Positions 8,703-17,295 are shown, numbered from the stretch's first letter. The stretch: 38,304 bases of DNA from Cellulosilyticum sp. (GCA_017941635.1 JAGAVZ010000220.1:1-38304); one strand, 5' to 3'. Translations and numbers: made by a program. The notes: generated from the letters alone by a model not told the origin.

Positions 8703-10235
8703 ATGGAAACTCTAAGAACCATCCAATATTATCCACAGTTAAGGGAGTATGTAGGTAGTATCAATGCGGTGCTCATTGTATCTCATTTGGAAAAATGTTT
8801 TCAAAAAAGAGGGGAGAAGTTCAGCAAGTTTATGGAACCATGTGAACATTTTTACTATAAGCCAGGAGAGAGCTGGGTTGAGGTACTACATATGACAGGA
8901 ACAGAATTCCGTACCGCATTTAAACGTATTGGGACAGTCTATAAATCAAAAAGAGAATATAATTGTAGCCAAGATAAGTTCCAAGGAAAGATGTATTTAT
9001 CATACTATGACCGCATTAGCAAGTTAACCTACTATATGAGAAATGATGAGTTGGTGGAGAAGATCTTTAATCAACACTTAGGAAGTCAGGGCGTAGCTAT
9101 TGATAGTGATGAAGAAGTTAAAGAAAAAATCAATAAAAGAAGGGTGCAAGATGCAAAAGAAGAAAAAATAAATGAAAATAACGGAGAAGCACAAGATATC
9201 ATAATCGACATAAAGCAAAGTAATATAAATGATGAAAGATTATCTAGTAACAATCAAGCAAAGCAACATATACAATTAGCTAAGATAGAAGAAGATATAA
9301 ATAAAGAAAGATTATATGATGTAAATCAAGAAACACAAGTTGTAGAAATTAGAGATTTGCAGGATGATAGAGAGAAAGCGGAATCCAATACTATAAATCA
9401 AGAAAACCAAGATATAACAATCGAAGCAATAGAAACGCTGATAGCCAAAGAGATGGGAGATAGTAACACCCATGAGGAACAAGGCTTTCAAGTAGATGAA
9501 TGGGCTAAGAAACTATCCAAAGAGTATGGGTATGCTATAAATCATAAAATCGAAGATGGAATAAATAATAATAAGACTAATGTATTAATGAGCCTAGAAA
9601 ATAATAAGACAAATAATAAGACAAATAATAAGACTCAGTCTAAGACTAATCTAACTAACCATAATGCAGTTAAGAAAGACAACAGATATCAAGTTACTCA
9701 ATATGTTCAAGAATCTCAAAAACCTAAGGTGCTACAAGAACATCAAGGACAATCACAAGCTCAAGAGTATCAAGCACCTCAAAAACATCAAGCAGTTCAA
9801 CAGAATCAAGTGGCACAAGAAAATAAGCAAGAAATAGATTTTAATCAAATCTTGGAAGTTATCAAAGACTTATTTAATCATATCTGTTATTCTCATGATG
9901 AAATCTTAAAATGGACAGAGAATCAGGAACAAAAAATAGGACAGCTTTGGTGGCTTTATAACCACAATCTTGAAATCTTTAAAACGGCTTTTGAGAAAAT
10001 AGAGATTAGTGACTTTTTAAGTGGTCGCATTAAGAATTGGAAAGCAAGTATAGATTGGATTTTAATGCCTTCTCACTTTGCGGATATTTTGAGAGATAAG
10101 TATAAGAATTTTAAGAAGCTGAATAAGTATACAGATGCGATGAAGGGAGCAGAATCAGATGATAGATGGGATTTTGATGAGATAGAGCGTTTAGAGGCTA
10201 AGCTTATTGACCAGAGGTTAAATAATAAACAATAG
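8703..10235 (+). CDS. replication-initiator-like protein (phage/plasmid type) with low-complexity linker
   Basis: A 510-residue protein. The N-terminal 125 residues resemble a winged-helix module seen in phage and plasmid replication proteins: INAVLIVSHLEKCFQKRG, then KFMEPCEHFYYKPGESW, TEFRTAFKRIG, and YYDRISKLTYYMRN. Residues 130-375 are a Lys/Glu/Asn/Gln-rich linker with NNKT and QEHQ-type repeats and no clear fold. The end (about 385-490) contains SDFLSGRIKNWKASIDWIL, which resembles the conserved C-terminal patch of DnaD-like phage replication proteins. No integrase, helicase or other phage gene is nearby, so it is an orphan. Start: ATG with GGGG upstream. The family match is by eye; the DNA-binding role is inferred. 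Confidence 0.6.
   Translation: METLRTIQYYPQLREYVGSINAVLIVSHLEKCFQKRGEKFSKFMEPCEHFYYKPGESWVEVLHMTGTEFRTAFKRIGTVYKSKREYNCSQDKFQGKMYLSYYDRISKLTYYMRNDELVEKIFNQHLGSQGVAIDSDEEVKEKINKRRVQDAKEEKINENNGEAQDIIIDIKQSNINDERLSSNNQAKQHIQLAKIEEDINKERLYDVNQETQVVEIRDLQDDREKAESNTINQENQDITIEAIETLIAKEMGDSNTHEEQGFQVDEWAKKLSKEYGYAINHKIEDGINNNKTNVLMSLENNKTNNKTNNKTQSKTNLTNHNAVKKDNRYQVTQYVQESQKPKVLQEHQGQSQAQEYQAPQKHQAVQQNQVAQENKQEIDFNQILEVIKDLFNHICYSHDEILKWTENQEQKIGQLWWLYNHNLEIFKTAFEKIEISDFLSGRIKNWKASIDWILMPSHFADILRDKYKNFKKLNKYTDAMKGAESDDRWDFDEIERLEAKLIDQRLNNKQ
9600..9635 (+). repeat. 12-bp coding tandem repeat, three copies
   Basis: Three near-identical units of AATAATAAGAC(A/T) encode NNKT three times (residues 300-311 of the replication-like protein). 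A related NNNKT unit lies just upstream. Confidence 0.85.
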
Positions 10236-10578
10236 ATATGGTGGAGTATAGAGGATAATCAAAGATTAATAATGGTGTCTATAGCTATAAAAATATTGGA
10301 TATTGTGATGCATCTTGATAGAATAAAAATAGAATCTGACGAAACAAATACATAGCCTCCTGATAGATGAAGTATTTTATTGAAGGATGGATGATAGAAA
10401 AGAAAAAGAAAGGACCCTATCTCCACCCACAGGAGATAGGGTCCTTTGCTATGTATTAGTCCATGACATGCGTTATTTATATGCCTATATGACATTTCGG
10501 TCTTGGTATGATAAATTCATACGCATGCCCTTCTAGTATACCACGTATATAGAATTTTGGCTATACAAAATGCATTAA
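10236..10578. other. convergent intergenic region
   Basis: This stretch between the rightward replication-like gene and the leftward uxaC contains the bidirectional terminator at 10409-10447. I see no gene; the only longer frame runs through the terminator stem. Confidence 0.6.
10409..10447 (-). terminator. strong bidirectional terminator, chiefly for the uxaC transcript
   Basis: A perfect 16-bp stem (10409-10424 with 10432-10447, core GGACCCTATCTCC) closes a 7-base loop. On the minus strand it is followed by a pyrimidine/T-rich tail (complement of 10391-10408). The plus-strand side ends in TTT only, so it fits uxaC best, but it could stop both converging transcripts. Confidence 0.85.
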
Positions 10579-11985
10579 TTATACATTAAATCTGAAGTAT
10601 CTGTTTGTATTATTGTATGAAATGTCTTGTACAATTTGTCCAAGTGTTTCCATATCAGCTGGGTATTCACCATTTTCTACCCATGTACCAAGTAAGTTAC
10701 AAAGGATACGTCTGAAGTATTCGTGTCTTGTGTATGATAAGAAGCTTCTTGAGTCTGTAAGCATACCTACGAAGTTACCAAGAACTGAAAGGTTTGCAAG
10801 ACTTGTCATTTGGTCGATCATACCTTGTTTTGTATCATTGAACCACCAAGCAGAACCTTGTTGGATTTTACCAGCTACTTCACTTCCTTGGAAACATCCT
10901 AAGATTGTACCGATAGAAGCGTTATCTGTTGGGTTTAATGAGTAGATGATTGTTTTTGGAAGTGCACCTTTTGCAGCAAGTGCGTTAAGGTATGCAGCTG
11001 TTCCTTCTGCACAGTTACGTGTGTTGATGCAGTCAAATCCTGTATCTGGACCAAGTTTAGCGTACATATCTTTGTTGTTGTCACGGATTGCACCGTAGTG
11101 AAGTTGAAGTACCCAATCACGTTTGTAGTAAGCTTCACCTAAGAATACAAGGACAGCTGTTTTGTATTTTTCCATTTCATCAAATGTTACTTTTTCACCA
11201 GCTAATCCTTTTTTAAGAATAGCGTCTACTTCTTCATCAGAAGCTGGGTTGTATACAACGTAATCAAGACCGTGGTCAGATACGCGGCATCCTCTTTCGT
11301 TGAAGTAGTCTAAACGTACGTTTAATGCTACTTTTAAGCTTTCTAAGCTATCAATTTTGATTTCACTTACTTCTGAAAGTTGACGAAGGTAAGGAACGAA
11401 AGTTTCTCTCTCGATGTTTACTGCTTTGTCTGGTCTCCAAGCTGGAAGAACTTCTACCTTGCATGTTTCGTCATTTGCAAGTTGTTCATGGTATTCAAGT
11501 GTATCTACTGGATCATCTGTTGTACAAATTGCTTTTACGTTAGATGCAGCAATGATATCTCTTACTTTGAAAGAACCAGATTGTAATTTTTCGTTACAAA
11601 GGTTCCAAACTTCTTCAGCTGTTTCACCGTTTAATACACCTTCATAACCGAAGTAGTTTCTAAGTTCAAGGTGTGTCCAGTGGTAAAGAGGGTTACCAAT
11701 GCATTTTGGAAGTGTTTCAGCCCATTTTTGGAATTTTTCTCTGTCTGTTGCATCTCCAGTGATGAATTTTTCATCTACACCGTTTGAACGCATTGCACGC
11801 CATTTGTAGTGATCTCCACCAAGCCATACTTCAGTGATGTTTTTGAACTCTCTGTTTTCAGCGATTTCTGCTGGGTTAATGTGGCAGTGGTAATCAATGA
11901 TAGGCATTTTTGCTGCATAGTCATGATATAAAGTTTTAGCAGTTTCGTTTGATAATAAAAAATCTTTGTCCATAAATTGTTTCAT
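10579..11985 (-). CDS. uxaC: glucuronate/galacturonate isomerase UxaC
   Basis: A 468-residue amidohydrolase-fold isomerase that converts D-galacturonate to D-tagaturonate and D-glucuronate to D-fructuronate in the cytoplasm. Seen: MPIIDYHCHINP near residue 30 (metal-binding His pair), EVWLGGDHYKWRAMRSNGV, CTTDDPVDTL near 155, LQLHYGAIRDNN near 300, and the C-terminal TDSRSFLSYTRHEYFRRILCN. The length is typical of the family. AAGGAG lies 9 bases before the ATG. It follows the repressor gene by 23 bases on the same strand and is probably cotranscribed with it from the leftward promoter at 13063-13091. The galacturonate pathway continues in the divergent uxaB and uxaA. Confidence 0.96.
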   Translation of the reverse strand: MKQFMDKDFLLSNETAKTLYHDYAAKMPIIDYHCHINPAEIAENREFKNITEVWLGGDHYKWRAMRSNGVDEKFITGDATDREKFQKWAETLPKCIGNPLYHWTHLELRNYFGYEGVLNGETAEEVWNLCNEKLQSGSFKVRDIIAASNVKAICTTDDPVDTLEYHEQLANDETCKVEVLPAWRPDKAVNIERETFVPYLRQLSEVSEIKIDSLESLKVALNVRLDYFNERGCRVSDHGLDYVVYNPASDEEVDAILKKGLAGEKVTFDEMEKYKTAVLVFLGEAYYKRDWVLQLHYGAIRDNNKDMYAKLGPDTGFDCINTRNCAEGTAAYLNALAAKGALPKTIIYSLNPTDNASIGTILGCFQGSEVAGKIQQGSAWWFNDTKQGMIDQMTSLANLSVLGNFVGMLTDSRSFLSYTRHEYFRRILCNLLGTWVENGEYPADMETLGQIVQDISYNNTNRYFRFNV

Positions 11986-12008
11986 GGCTGAATTCTCCTT
12001 AATTGTTT

Positions 12009-13004
12009 TTATTGTTTAAAGGTGTCTCTTTCTACTAAGTGGCCAGAAAGAATCATCTTATGGGTAACTGTTTTGCCAGCAAATACATCTCTAAGTACAT
12101 TTACACCTGTGTTGCATAAGGTTTCGACCATGTTGTCTACGCTGCTAAGTTGTGGCCATGCACATTCACATAAGAGTGAATTGTTAAAGCCGATGACAGG
12201 CAGATCTTCCGGAATTTGATACCCATGTTCAAGTAAAGTGTGACAAGCCTTAATGGCAAGGTAGTCTTCTGAGGCGAGTACTGCAGAGAAATGTATTTCT
12301 TTGGTTAAAAGATTGTTGATGGCTTCGCTAATGGAAGCAGGATTTTTTTCTACTTGTAAAATGAGCTGGGAAGAAGGAGCCAAACCACAATCCTTGAGTG
12401 CAGCTTTATAACCGTTTAACTTCTGTATTCCGCTAGAGCTTTCTACATCGTAGAGATAAAGAATGTCGTGGCACCCTTTTTTGACAAGTGAAATGACATT
12501 GTCGTACATTGCCTGATATTCATCGCAGGTAATGGAATATGTATTCGGAACATCAATAAGTCCGTTGATGATGACTGTTGGTACTTTTGAAGCAGCCTTT
12601 TCTATATGTGAATTATCGCTTTCTTCCTTGAAGGTAGAACCGATTAAGATAATGGCATCTACGCGCTTATTTAGAAGTAAATCAACATACTTCTTCTTAT
12701 CACCTAATTTATTACCTGTGGAACAAAGCAATGAATCATATCCATGTTGCCTGAGTGCATTTTCTAGAATGGAAACGGCTTTGGCATAGTAGATGTCTGA
12801 AACATCTGTACAAAGTATACCAATCATTTTCATTGTATTAAGGCCAAGACCTCTTGCAAAGACGTTAGGCGTGTAACCTTCTTCTTCGATGACACGCAAG
12901 ACTTTTTCTTTGGTTTTGGCACTTACATTTGGACTACCATTGAGCACCCTAGATACGGTTGCAATTGATACCCCTGCTTTGGCGGCAATATCATAAATAT
13001 TCAA
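12009..13004 (-). CDS. LacI-family transcriptional repressor of the hexuronate genes
   Basis: A 331-residue regulator. The N-terminal helix-turn-helix and hinge (NIYDIAAKAGVSIATVSRVL, residues 2-21, then NG) are canonical LacI, followed by a periplasmic-binding-protein-like effector domain (MKMIGILCTDVSDIYYA to VIGFNNS). It should bind the two operators at 13041 and 13154 and release them on binding a uronate-pathway metabolite; the inducer is not shown by sequence. The start is TTG at 13004, because an ATG upstream (ATGAGCATTG) is out of frame and the TTG gives the standard N-terminus. An operator covers its own promoter, so it should repress itself. Related regulators are called UxuR/KdgR-like; no symbol is assigned. 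Confidence 0.92.
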   Translation of the reverse strand: MNIYDIAAKAGVSIATVSRVLNGSPNVSAKTKEKVLRVIEEEGYTPNVFARGLGLNTMKMIGILCTDVSDIYYAKAVSILENALRQHGYDSLLCSTGNKLGDKKKYVDLLLNKRVDAIILIGSTFKEESDNSHIEKAASKVPTVIINGLIDVPNTYSITCDEYQAMYDNVISLVKKGCHDILYLYDVESSSGIQKLNGYKAALKDCGLAPSSQLILQVEKNPASISEAINNLLTKEIHFSAVLASEDYLAIKACHTLLEHGYQIPEDLPVIGFNNSLLCECAWPQLSSVDNMVETLCNTGVNVLRDVFAGKTVTHKMILSGHLVERDTFKQ

Positions 13005-13040
13005 TGCTCATCCATCCTTTCATTTCATCCTAAATTTCAG

Positions 13041-13058
13041 AATGTAAGTGCTTACATT
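13041..13058. promoter_or_regulatory. LacI-type operator 1 (leftward promoter)
   Basis: AATGTAAGTGCTTACATT is a palindrome of half-sites AATGTAAG and CTTACATT around a central TG. It lies just downstream of the leftward -10 (ATTATA, 13063-13068), where a bound repressor would block transcription of the regulator and uxaC. Confidence 0.85.
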
Positions 13059-13062
13059 TTTC

Positions 13063-13091
13063 ATTATAAAATCAGAAAAAACTAAAGTCAA
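13063..13091 (-). promoter_or_regulatory. sigma-A promoter for the repressor-uxaC operon
   Basis: On the minus strand: -35 TTGACT (13091-13086), 17-base spacer, -10 TATAAT (13068-13063). It is close to consensus. Confidence 0.88.
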
Positions 13092-13094
13092 TTG

Positions 13095-13114
13095 TTTAGA
13101 AAATATTTTCTAAA
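13095..13114. promoter_or_regulatory. central 20-bp perfect palindrome between divergent promoters
   Basis: TTTAGAAAATATTTTCTAAA is self-complementary and its centre (13104.5) lies within 2 bases of the midpoint of both -35 boxes and both operators. It is a candidate site for a shared activator; none is identified. Confidence 0.55.
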
Positions 13115-13120
13115 ATATTG

Positions 13121-13149
13121 TTGACTTTTATATATTTAGTAATTAGAAT
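13121..13149 (+). promoter_or_regulatory. sigma-A promoter for uxaB-uxaA
   Basis: -35 TTGACT (13121-13126), 17-base spacer, -10 TAGAAT (13144-13149). The operator at 13154 begins 4 bases further on. Confidence 0.85.
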
Positions 13150-13153
13150 CGAA

Positions 13154-13170
13154 AATGTAAGAGCTTACAA
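13154..13170. promoter_or_regulatory. LacI-type operator 2 (rightward promoter)
   Basis: AATGTAAGAGCTTACAA has half-sites TGTAAG and CTTACA around a central AG, matching operator 1 apart from the centre. It covers the expected start of transcription for uxaB. Confidence 0.85.
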
Positions 13171-13196
13171 AAAAAGCTCAATAATGGAGGTAAATC

Positions 13197-14663
13197 ATGA
13201 AAAAAGTAAATGATGTGAAAAGCAAACAACAACGTCCTCTCAAAGTAGTGCAATATGGTGAAGGGAACTTCCTTAGAGCATTCGTAGAGCAAATGATTGA
13301 TGTAGCAAATGAAAAAGGCTGTTTTGATGGTTCAGTTGCACTTGTAAAACCAATTGCGTTTGGAAACTTAGACCGTTTCAAAGCTCAAGATAATACATAT
13401 ACAGTAGTGCTTAGAGGTAAAGCTAATGGCGAAACTGTAAACGAAAAAAGAATCATTACATGTGTTAGTGATGCAGTAGCTGCTAACGAAGATTATGAAG
13501 CTTATACAGAGCTTGCAAAATCTGAAACATTAGAATTTATTGTATCAAATACAACTGAAGCTGGTATCGTATATGATGAGACTGACAAGTTTGAACTTAT
13601 GCCTCCAAATACATACCCAGGAAAACTTACAAAATTCTTATATGACCGTTACAAACACTTTGGTGGAGATAACTCTAAAGGATTAATCATTCTTCCAGTT
13701 GAGCTTATTGAAGCAAACGGTCAAAAATTAAAAGAATGTATCTTAAAATTCATCGAACTTTGGAACCTTGAAGAAGGCTTTAAAACATGGATTCTTGAAG
13801 CAAACACATTCTGCTCAACACTTGTTGACCGTATCGTAACAGGTTACCCAGGTGCAGAAGCAGCTACTCTTTGCGAAGAATGGGGATACCAAGATGATTT
13901 AATCGCAGTTGCAGAACCATTTGGTCTTTGGGTAATTGAAAGTGATAAAGATATCGCTTCTAAATTCCCACTTGATAAAGCTGGTTGCAACGTTGTGTTC
14001 ACAGATAACTTAAAACCATACAGAGATCGTAAAGTTCGTATCTTAAATGGTTCACATACAGGTTCAGTTCTTGCTGGATACCTTGCAGGTCAAGACATCG
14101 TTCGTGACTGTATGCATGACAAAACAATCCGTGGATTCATGGAACACTTATTAATGGACGAAATCGTACCAACAGTAGACCTTCCACATGATGAAGTAGT
14201 AGCATTCAAAGAGTCAGTTATGGAACGTTATGACAACCCATTCATTGACCACAGCTTACTTGCTATTTCTCTTAACTCAGTATCTAAATGGAAAGCTAGA
14301 AACCTTTGCTCATTTGAAGACCACTTCAAAGCACACGGAGTTATTCCTAAATACTTAACATTCTCATTCGCTGCACTTATGGCATTCTATAACACAAGCG
14401 AAAGAGGAGAAGGATGCTTAATCGGTAAACGTGGTGAAGATACATACCAAATCAAAGATGATGCAGCAGTTCTTGACTTCTTTGCAGAACGTTCTGGCAA
14501 AGTAGACAATGCAACACTTGTAAAAGATTTCACATCTAATACAGCATTCTGGGGTAAAGACCTTGGTGAGTTCCCTGCTTTCAATGAAACAGTTATCGCT
14601 CACTTAGACAAAATCCAAGAAGTTGGTATGAGAAAAGCATTAGAAGAATTGTTAGGAGAATAG
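13197..14663 (+). CDS. uxaB: tagaturonate reductase UxaB
   Basis: A 488-residue enzyme of the long-chain mannitol dehydrogenase family that reduces D-tagaturonate to D-altronate with NADH. Seen: VVQYGEGNFLRAFVEQM at the N-terminal nucleotide-binding fold, IVSNTTEAGIVYD near residue 116, ILPVELIEANGQKLK near 165, FCSTLVDRIVTGYP near 205, and RKVRILNGSHTG near 285. The length matches the family. TGGAGG lies upstream of the ATG. It is followed after 4 bases by uxaA. Codon choice leans to CTT, AAC and TTC, unlike the TTA- and AAT-rich neighbours outside the locus, which fits high induced expression. Confidence 0.96.
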   Translation: MKKVNDVKSKQQRPLKVVQYGEGNFLRAFVEQMIDVANEKGCFDGSVALVKPIAFGNLDRFKAQDNTYTVVLRGKANGETVNEKRIITCVSDAVAANEDYEAYTELAKSETLEFIVSNTTEAGIVYDETDKFELMPPNTYPGKLTKFLYDRYKHFGGDNSKGLIILPVELIEANGQKLKECILKFIELWNLEEGFKTWILEANTFCSTLVDRIVTGYPGAEAATLCEEWGYQDDLIAVAEPFGLWVIESDKDIASKFPLDKAGCNVVFTDNLKPYRDRKVRILNGSHTGSVLAGYLAGQDIVRDCMHDKTIRGFMEHLLMDEIVPTVDLPHDEVVAFKESVMERYDNPFIDHSLLAISLNSVSKWKARNLCSFEDHFKAHGVIPKYLTFSFAALMAFYNTSERGEGCLIGKRGEDTYQIKDDAAVLDFFAERSGKVDNATLVKDFTSNTAFWGKDLGEFPAFNETVIAHLDKIQEVGMRKALEELLGE

Positions 14664-14667
14664 GTCT

Positions 14668-16104
14668 ATGTTAGATTTTCTTAAAATTAATGAATTAGAT
14701 AACGTAGAAGTTGCACTTCGTGAAACAGAAAACATCCCAGCTGGTCACAAAAAAGCAATCAAAGCTATCAAAAAAGGTGAGCCAGTTATTAAATATGGTA
14801 ATCCAATTGGTATCGCTACAGCAGATATTGCTGAGGGCGAATGGGTACATACACACAATGTAAAAACAGGTCTGGGTGACTTACTTGAATACTCTTATGA
14901 GCCAGAATTTAGTAATGTGACACCAGAAACAGCAGCTACTTTCATGGGCTTCAAAAGACCTAATGGAAAAGTTGGTATCCGTAACGAAGTTTGGGTAATC
15001 CCAACTGTAGGTTGCGTAAACGACATTGCAAAAATTATCGTAAATAAAGCACAAGATATGGTTAAAGGAAGTGTTGAAGGTATTTATACTTTCGCACATC
15101 CATACGGATGTTCACAACTTGGTGAAGACCATGAAAATACTAAAAAAGCATTAGCAGGTCTTGTAAACCATCCAAATGCTGGTGCTGTACTTGTGCTTGG
15201 TCTTGGATGTGAAAACAACCACATCGAAGGTTTCAAAGAAGCAATCGGTGAATATGATGAAAACAGAGTGAAATTTGTTATTGCTCAAGACTACGAAGAT
15301 GAAGTGGAAAAATCTCTTGAAGTGCTAGCTGAACTTGTAGATTATGCAGCAGGATTTACTAGAGAAGAAGTACCAGCTTCTGAACTTGTAATCGGTCTTA
15401 AATGTGGTGGTTCTGATGGATTCTCAGGAATCACAGCGAACCCACTTGTAGGAGCAATCTCTGATAAACTCATCCGCCAAGGTGGAACAAGTATCTTAAC
15501 AGAAGTTCCAGAAATGTTCGGAGCTGAAACTTTACTTATGAAACGTTGTAAAGACGAAGAAACATTCAACAAAACAGTTTCTTTAATTAACAACTTCAAA
15601 TCATACTTCATCAAACACGATCAAGTAGTATATGAAAATCCATCACCAGGAAACAAAAAAGGTGGTATCACAACACTTGAAGATAAGTCACTTGGATGTA
15701 CTCAAAAAGGTGGTAGTGCACCAGTAGTAGACGTTCTTACATATGGCGAGGCTGTATGTACAAAAGGTCTTAACTTACTTCAAGCACCAGGGAACGACCT
15801 TGTAGCTTCTTCATCATTAGCAGTTTCAGGTGCACACATGGTACTCTTTACAACAGGACGTGGAACACCATTTGGTGCTGCTGTACCAACAGTAAAGATT
15901 TCAAGTAACAATGAATTATATGCTAAGAAGAAAAACTGGATTGACTACAATGCAGGACAACTTTTACTTGGCAAAACAATGGACGAAGTATCTAATGACT
16001 TCTTCAACTATATCTTAGATTTAGCTTCAGGAAGAATCCAATCTAAGACAGAAGAACATGGTATTCGTGACCTTGCAATCTTTAAAGATGGGGTTACATT
16101 GTAA
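14668..16104 (+). CDS. uxaA: altronate dehydratase UxaA
   Basis: A 478-residue dehydratase that removes water from D-altronate to give 2-keto-3-deoxy-D-gluconate, an iron-dependent reaction in this family. It has an N-terminal SAF domain (about residues 1-95, with GLGDLLEYSYEPEF) and a C-terminal catalytic domain with FAHPYGCSQLGED, LVLGLGCENN, LKCGGSDGFSGITANPLVGA and MVLFTTGRGTPFG. The length is close to the usual near-500-residue form. The ribosome site lies in the end of uxaB. No terminator follows directly, so transcripts may continue into the structured leader and kduI. The next step, KDG kinase and aldolase, is not encoded in this window. Confidence 0.96.
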   Translation: MLDFLKINELDNVEVALRETENIPAGHKKAIKAIKKGEPVIKYGNPIGIATADIAEGEWVHTHNVKTGLGDLLEYSYEPEFSNVTPETAATFMGFKRPNGKVGIRNEVWVIPTVGCVNDIAKIIVNKAQDMVKGSVEGIYTFAHPYGCSQLGEDHENTKKALAGLVNHPNAGAVLVLGLGCENNHIEGFKEAIGEYDENRVKFVIAQDYEDEVEKSLEVLAELVDYAAGFTREEVPASELVIGLKCGGSDGFSGITANPLVGAISDKLIRQGGTSILTEVPEMFGAETLLMKRCKDEETFNKTVSLINNFKSYFIKHDQVVYENPSPGNKKGGITTLEDKSLGCTQKGGSAPVVDVLTYGEAVCTKGLNLLQAPGNDLVASSSLAVSGAHMVLFTTGRGTPFGAAVPTVKISSNNELYAKKKNWIDYNAGQLLLGKTMDEVSNDFFNYILDLASGRIQSKTEEHGIRDLAIFKDGVTL

Positions 16105-16127
16105 TAAGGGGATTCTTATAGAGGGCC

Positions 16128-16207
16128 GCTTGGGCATACGGAAAAAACATTTCTTACAGAAACAGCTAAAAGTTTCTTTCAGAAAAATTTTTTCCTCCTG
16201 CCCAAGC
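16128..16207 (+). ncRNA. long structured hairpin in the uxaA-kduI leader
   Basis: GCTTGGGCA (16128-16136) pairs with TGCCCAAGC (16199-16207). Across a 3x3 internal loop, GGAAAAAA (16140-16147) pairs with TTTTTTCC (16188-16195). Inside, TTTCT (16150-16154) pairs with AGAAA (16181-16185) and AGAAAC (16158-16163) with GTTTCT (16172-16177). The stem is about 80 bases overall, with no T run after it, so it does not look like a simple terminator. It could be an RNA element, a processing site or a small mobile-repeat remnant. Confidence 0.5.
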
Positions 16208-16306
16208 TAGCTTTTGTCGAACTTGAGATGGGTTGGCATACGAATCCAGAAGGGGCGTAGAGCGGAGTAGAGAATGTTCTGCTGATTTGCTTTATGTATT
16301 TAGATA

Positions 16307-16322
16307 ATCTTATATATAAGAT
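16307..16322. repeat. 16-bp perfect palindrome upstream of kduI
   Basis: ATCTTATATATAAGAT is self-complementary. It may contain a -10-like TATATA and act as an operator, or be a chance AT palindrome. Confidence 0.4.
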
Positions 16323-16323
16323 G

Positions 16324-16393
16324 AGGTGAGAGTGGTACTTGAGATGTAGAGGGCCGTAGCAATTTTACATGAGTAGGGTGCCACTCTTCACCT
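16324..16393 (+). ncRNA. second stem-loop in the kduI leader
   Basis: AGGTGAGAGTGGTAC (16324-16338) pairs with 16378-16393 (one bulged T, one G-T pair), and ATGTA (16344-16348) pairs with TACAT (16366-16370) inside. The decamer TAGAGGGCCG occurs in its loop (16347-16356) and again just before the first hairpin (16119-16128). It ends about 70 bases before the kduI start, the position of a 5' leader regulator. No known riboswitch consensus is recognised. Confidence 0.45.
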
Positions 16394-16464
16394 ATGTTTA
16401 TTAGAATATAACCAACTAAGAATAAACATAAAAATGTGTATAAAGTAGGGAAGGAGCTTTTAAA

Positions 16465-17295
16465 ATGGAAGTAAGATATAGTGTAAGTCCTAAAGAAGCA
16501 CAAAGAATGAACACAGAAGAAATGAGAGAAAATTTCTTAATCGAAAACTTATTTGTTCCAGGTGAAATTAAATTTGTATACAGCCACGTAGATAGAATTA
16601 TCGTAGGTGCTGCTGTTCCAACAAATCAAGCAATTGCTATCCAAGGAAGTAAAGAACTTGGTACAGACTATTTCTTAGAAAGAAGAGAAATGGGTGTTAT
16701 CAACATTGGTGGTCCTGGTGTAATCGTTGCTGATGGTGTTAGAGTAGAAATGGAAACAAAAGCTGGTCTTTACATCGGTAAAGAAACAAAAGAAGTTTCT
16801 TTCGAAAGTGTAGATGCTGCTAACCCAGCTAAATTCTACATCAATAGTGCACCAGCACATGCTGTATATCCATTACATAAAATCGGTTATGCTGATGCAA
16901 ACAAACGTTACTTAGGTACTCCAGAAGAAGCTAACGTACGTACACTTAACCAATACATCCACCCAGATGTATGTAAAAGCTGTCAACTTTCAATGGGTAT
17001 GACAGAGCTTCAAACAGGAAGCTTATGGAACACAATGCCATCTCATACACATGAAAGAAGAATGGAAGTATACTTATACTTCGATATGTCAGAAAACGAT
17101 GTGGTATTCCATATGATGGGTCAACCACAAGAAACAAGACACCTTGTAATGAAAAACGAAGAAGCAGTTATCTCTCCAAGCTGGTCAATCCACAGCGGTG
17201 TAGGTACAAAAGCGTACACATTCATCTGGGGTATGGTTGGTGAAAACCTTAACTTCGATGATATGGATCACATCCAATCAAGAGATTTAAAATAA
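16465..17295 (+). CDS. kduI: 5-dehydro-4-deoxy-D-glucuronate isomerase KduI
   Basis: A 276-residue cupin that isomerises 5-dehydro-4-deoxy-D-glucuronate (from unsaturated pectin oligomers) to 3-deoxy-D-glycero-2,5-hexodiulosonate in the cytoplasm. The metal site is complete: His194, His196 and Glu201 in [16 protein letters not shown], and His243 in [25 protein letters not shown] near residue 75 is also typical. The length agrees with known KduI. AAGGAGC lies before the ATG. The next enzyme, KduD, is not in the window. Codon use is the same optimised type as uxaB and uxaA. The 360-base leader suggests regulation separate from, or added to, the uxa promoter. Confidence 0.96.
   Translation: MEVRYSVSPKEAQRMNTEEMRENFLIENLFVPGEIKFVYSHVDRIIVGAAVPTNQAIAIQGSKELGTDYFLERREMGVINIGGPGVIVADGVRVEMETKAGLYIGKETKEVSFESVDAANPAKFYINSAPAHAVYPLHKIGYADANKRYLGTPEEANVRTLNQYIHPDVCKSCQLSMGMTELQTGSLWNTMPSHTHERRMEVYLYFDMSENDVVFHMMGQPQETRHLVMKNEEAVISPSWSIHSGVGTKAYTFIWGMVGENLNFDDMDHIQSRDLK

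Noticed and set aside
10259-10495. 78-residue minus-strand reading frame
   Set aside because: It runs through the perfect 16-bp terminator stem, has no ribosome site and no recognisable domain.
16119-16393. Leader as a known riboswitch (purine, c-di-GMP, T-box and similar)
   Set aside because: None of the conserved cores I know appear, so it is kept only as an unassigned structure.
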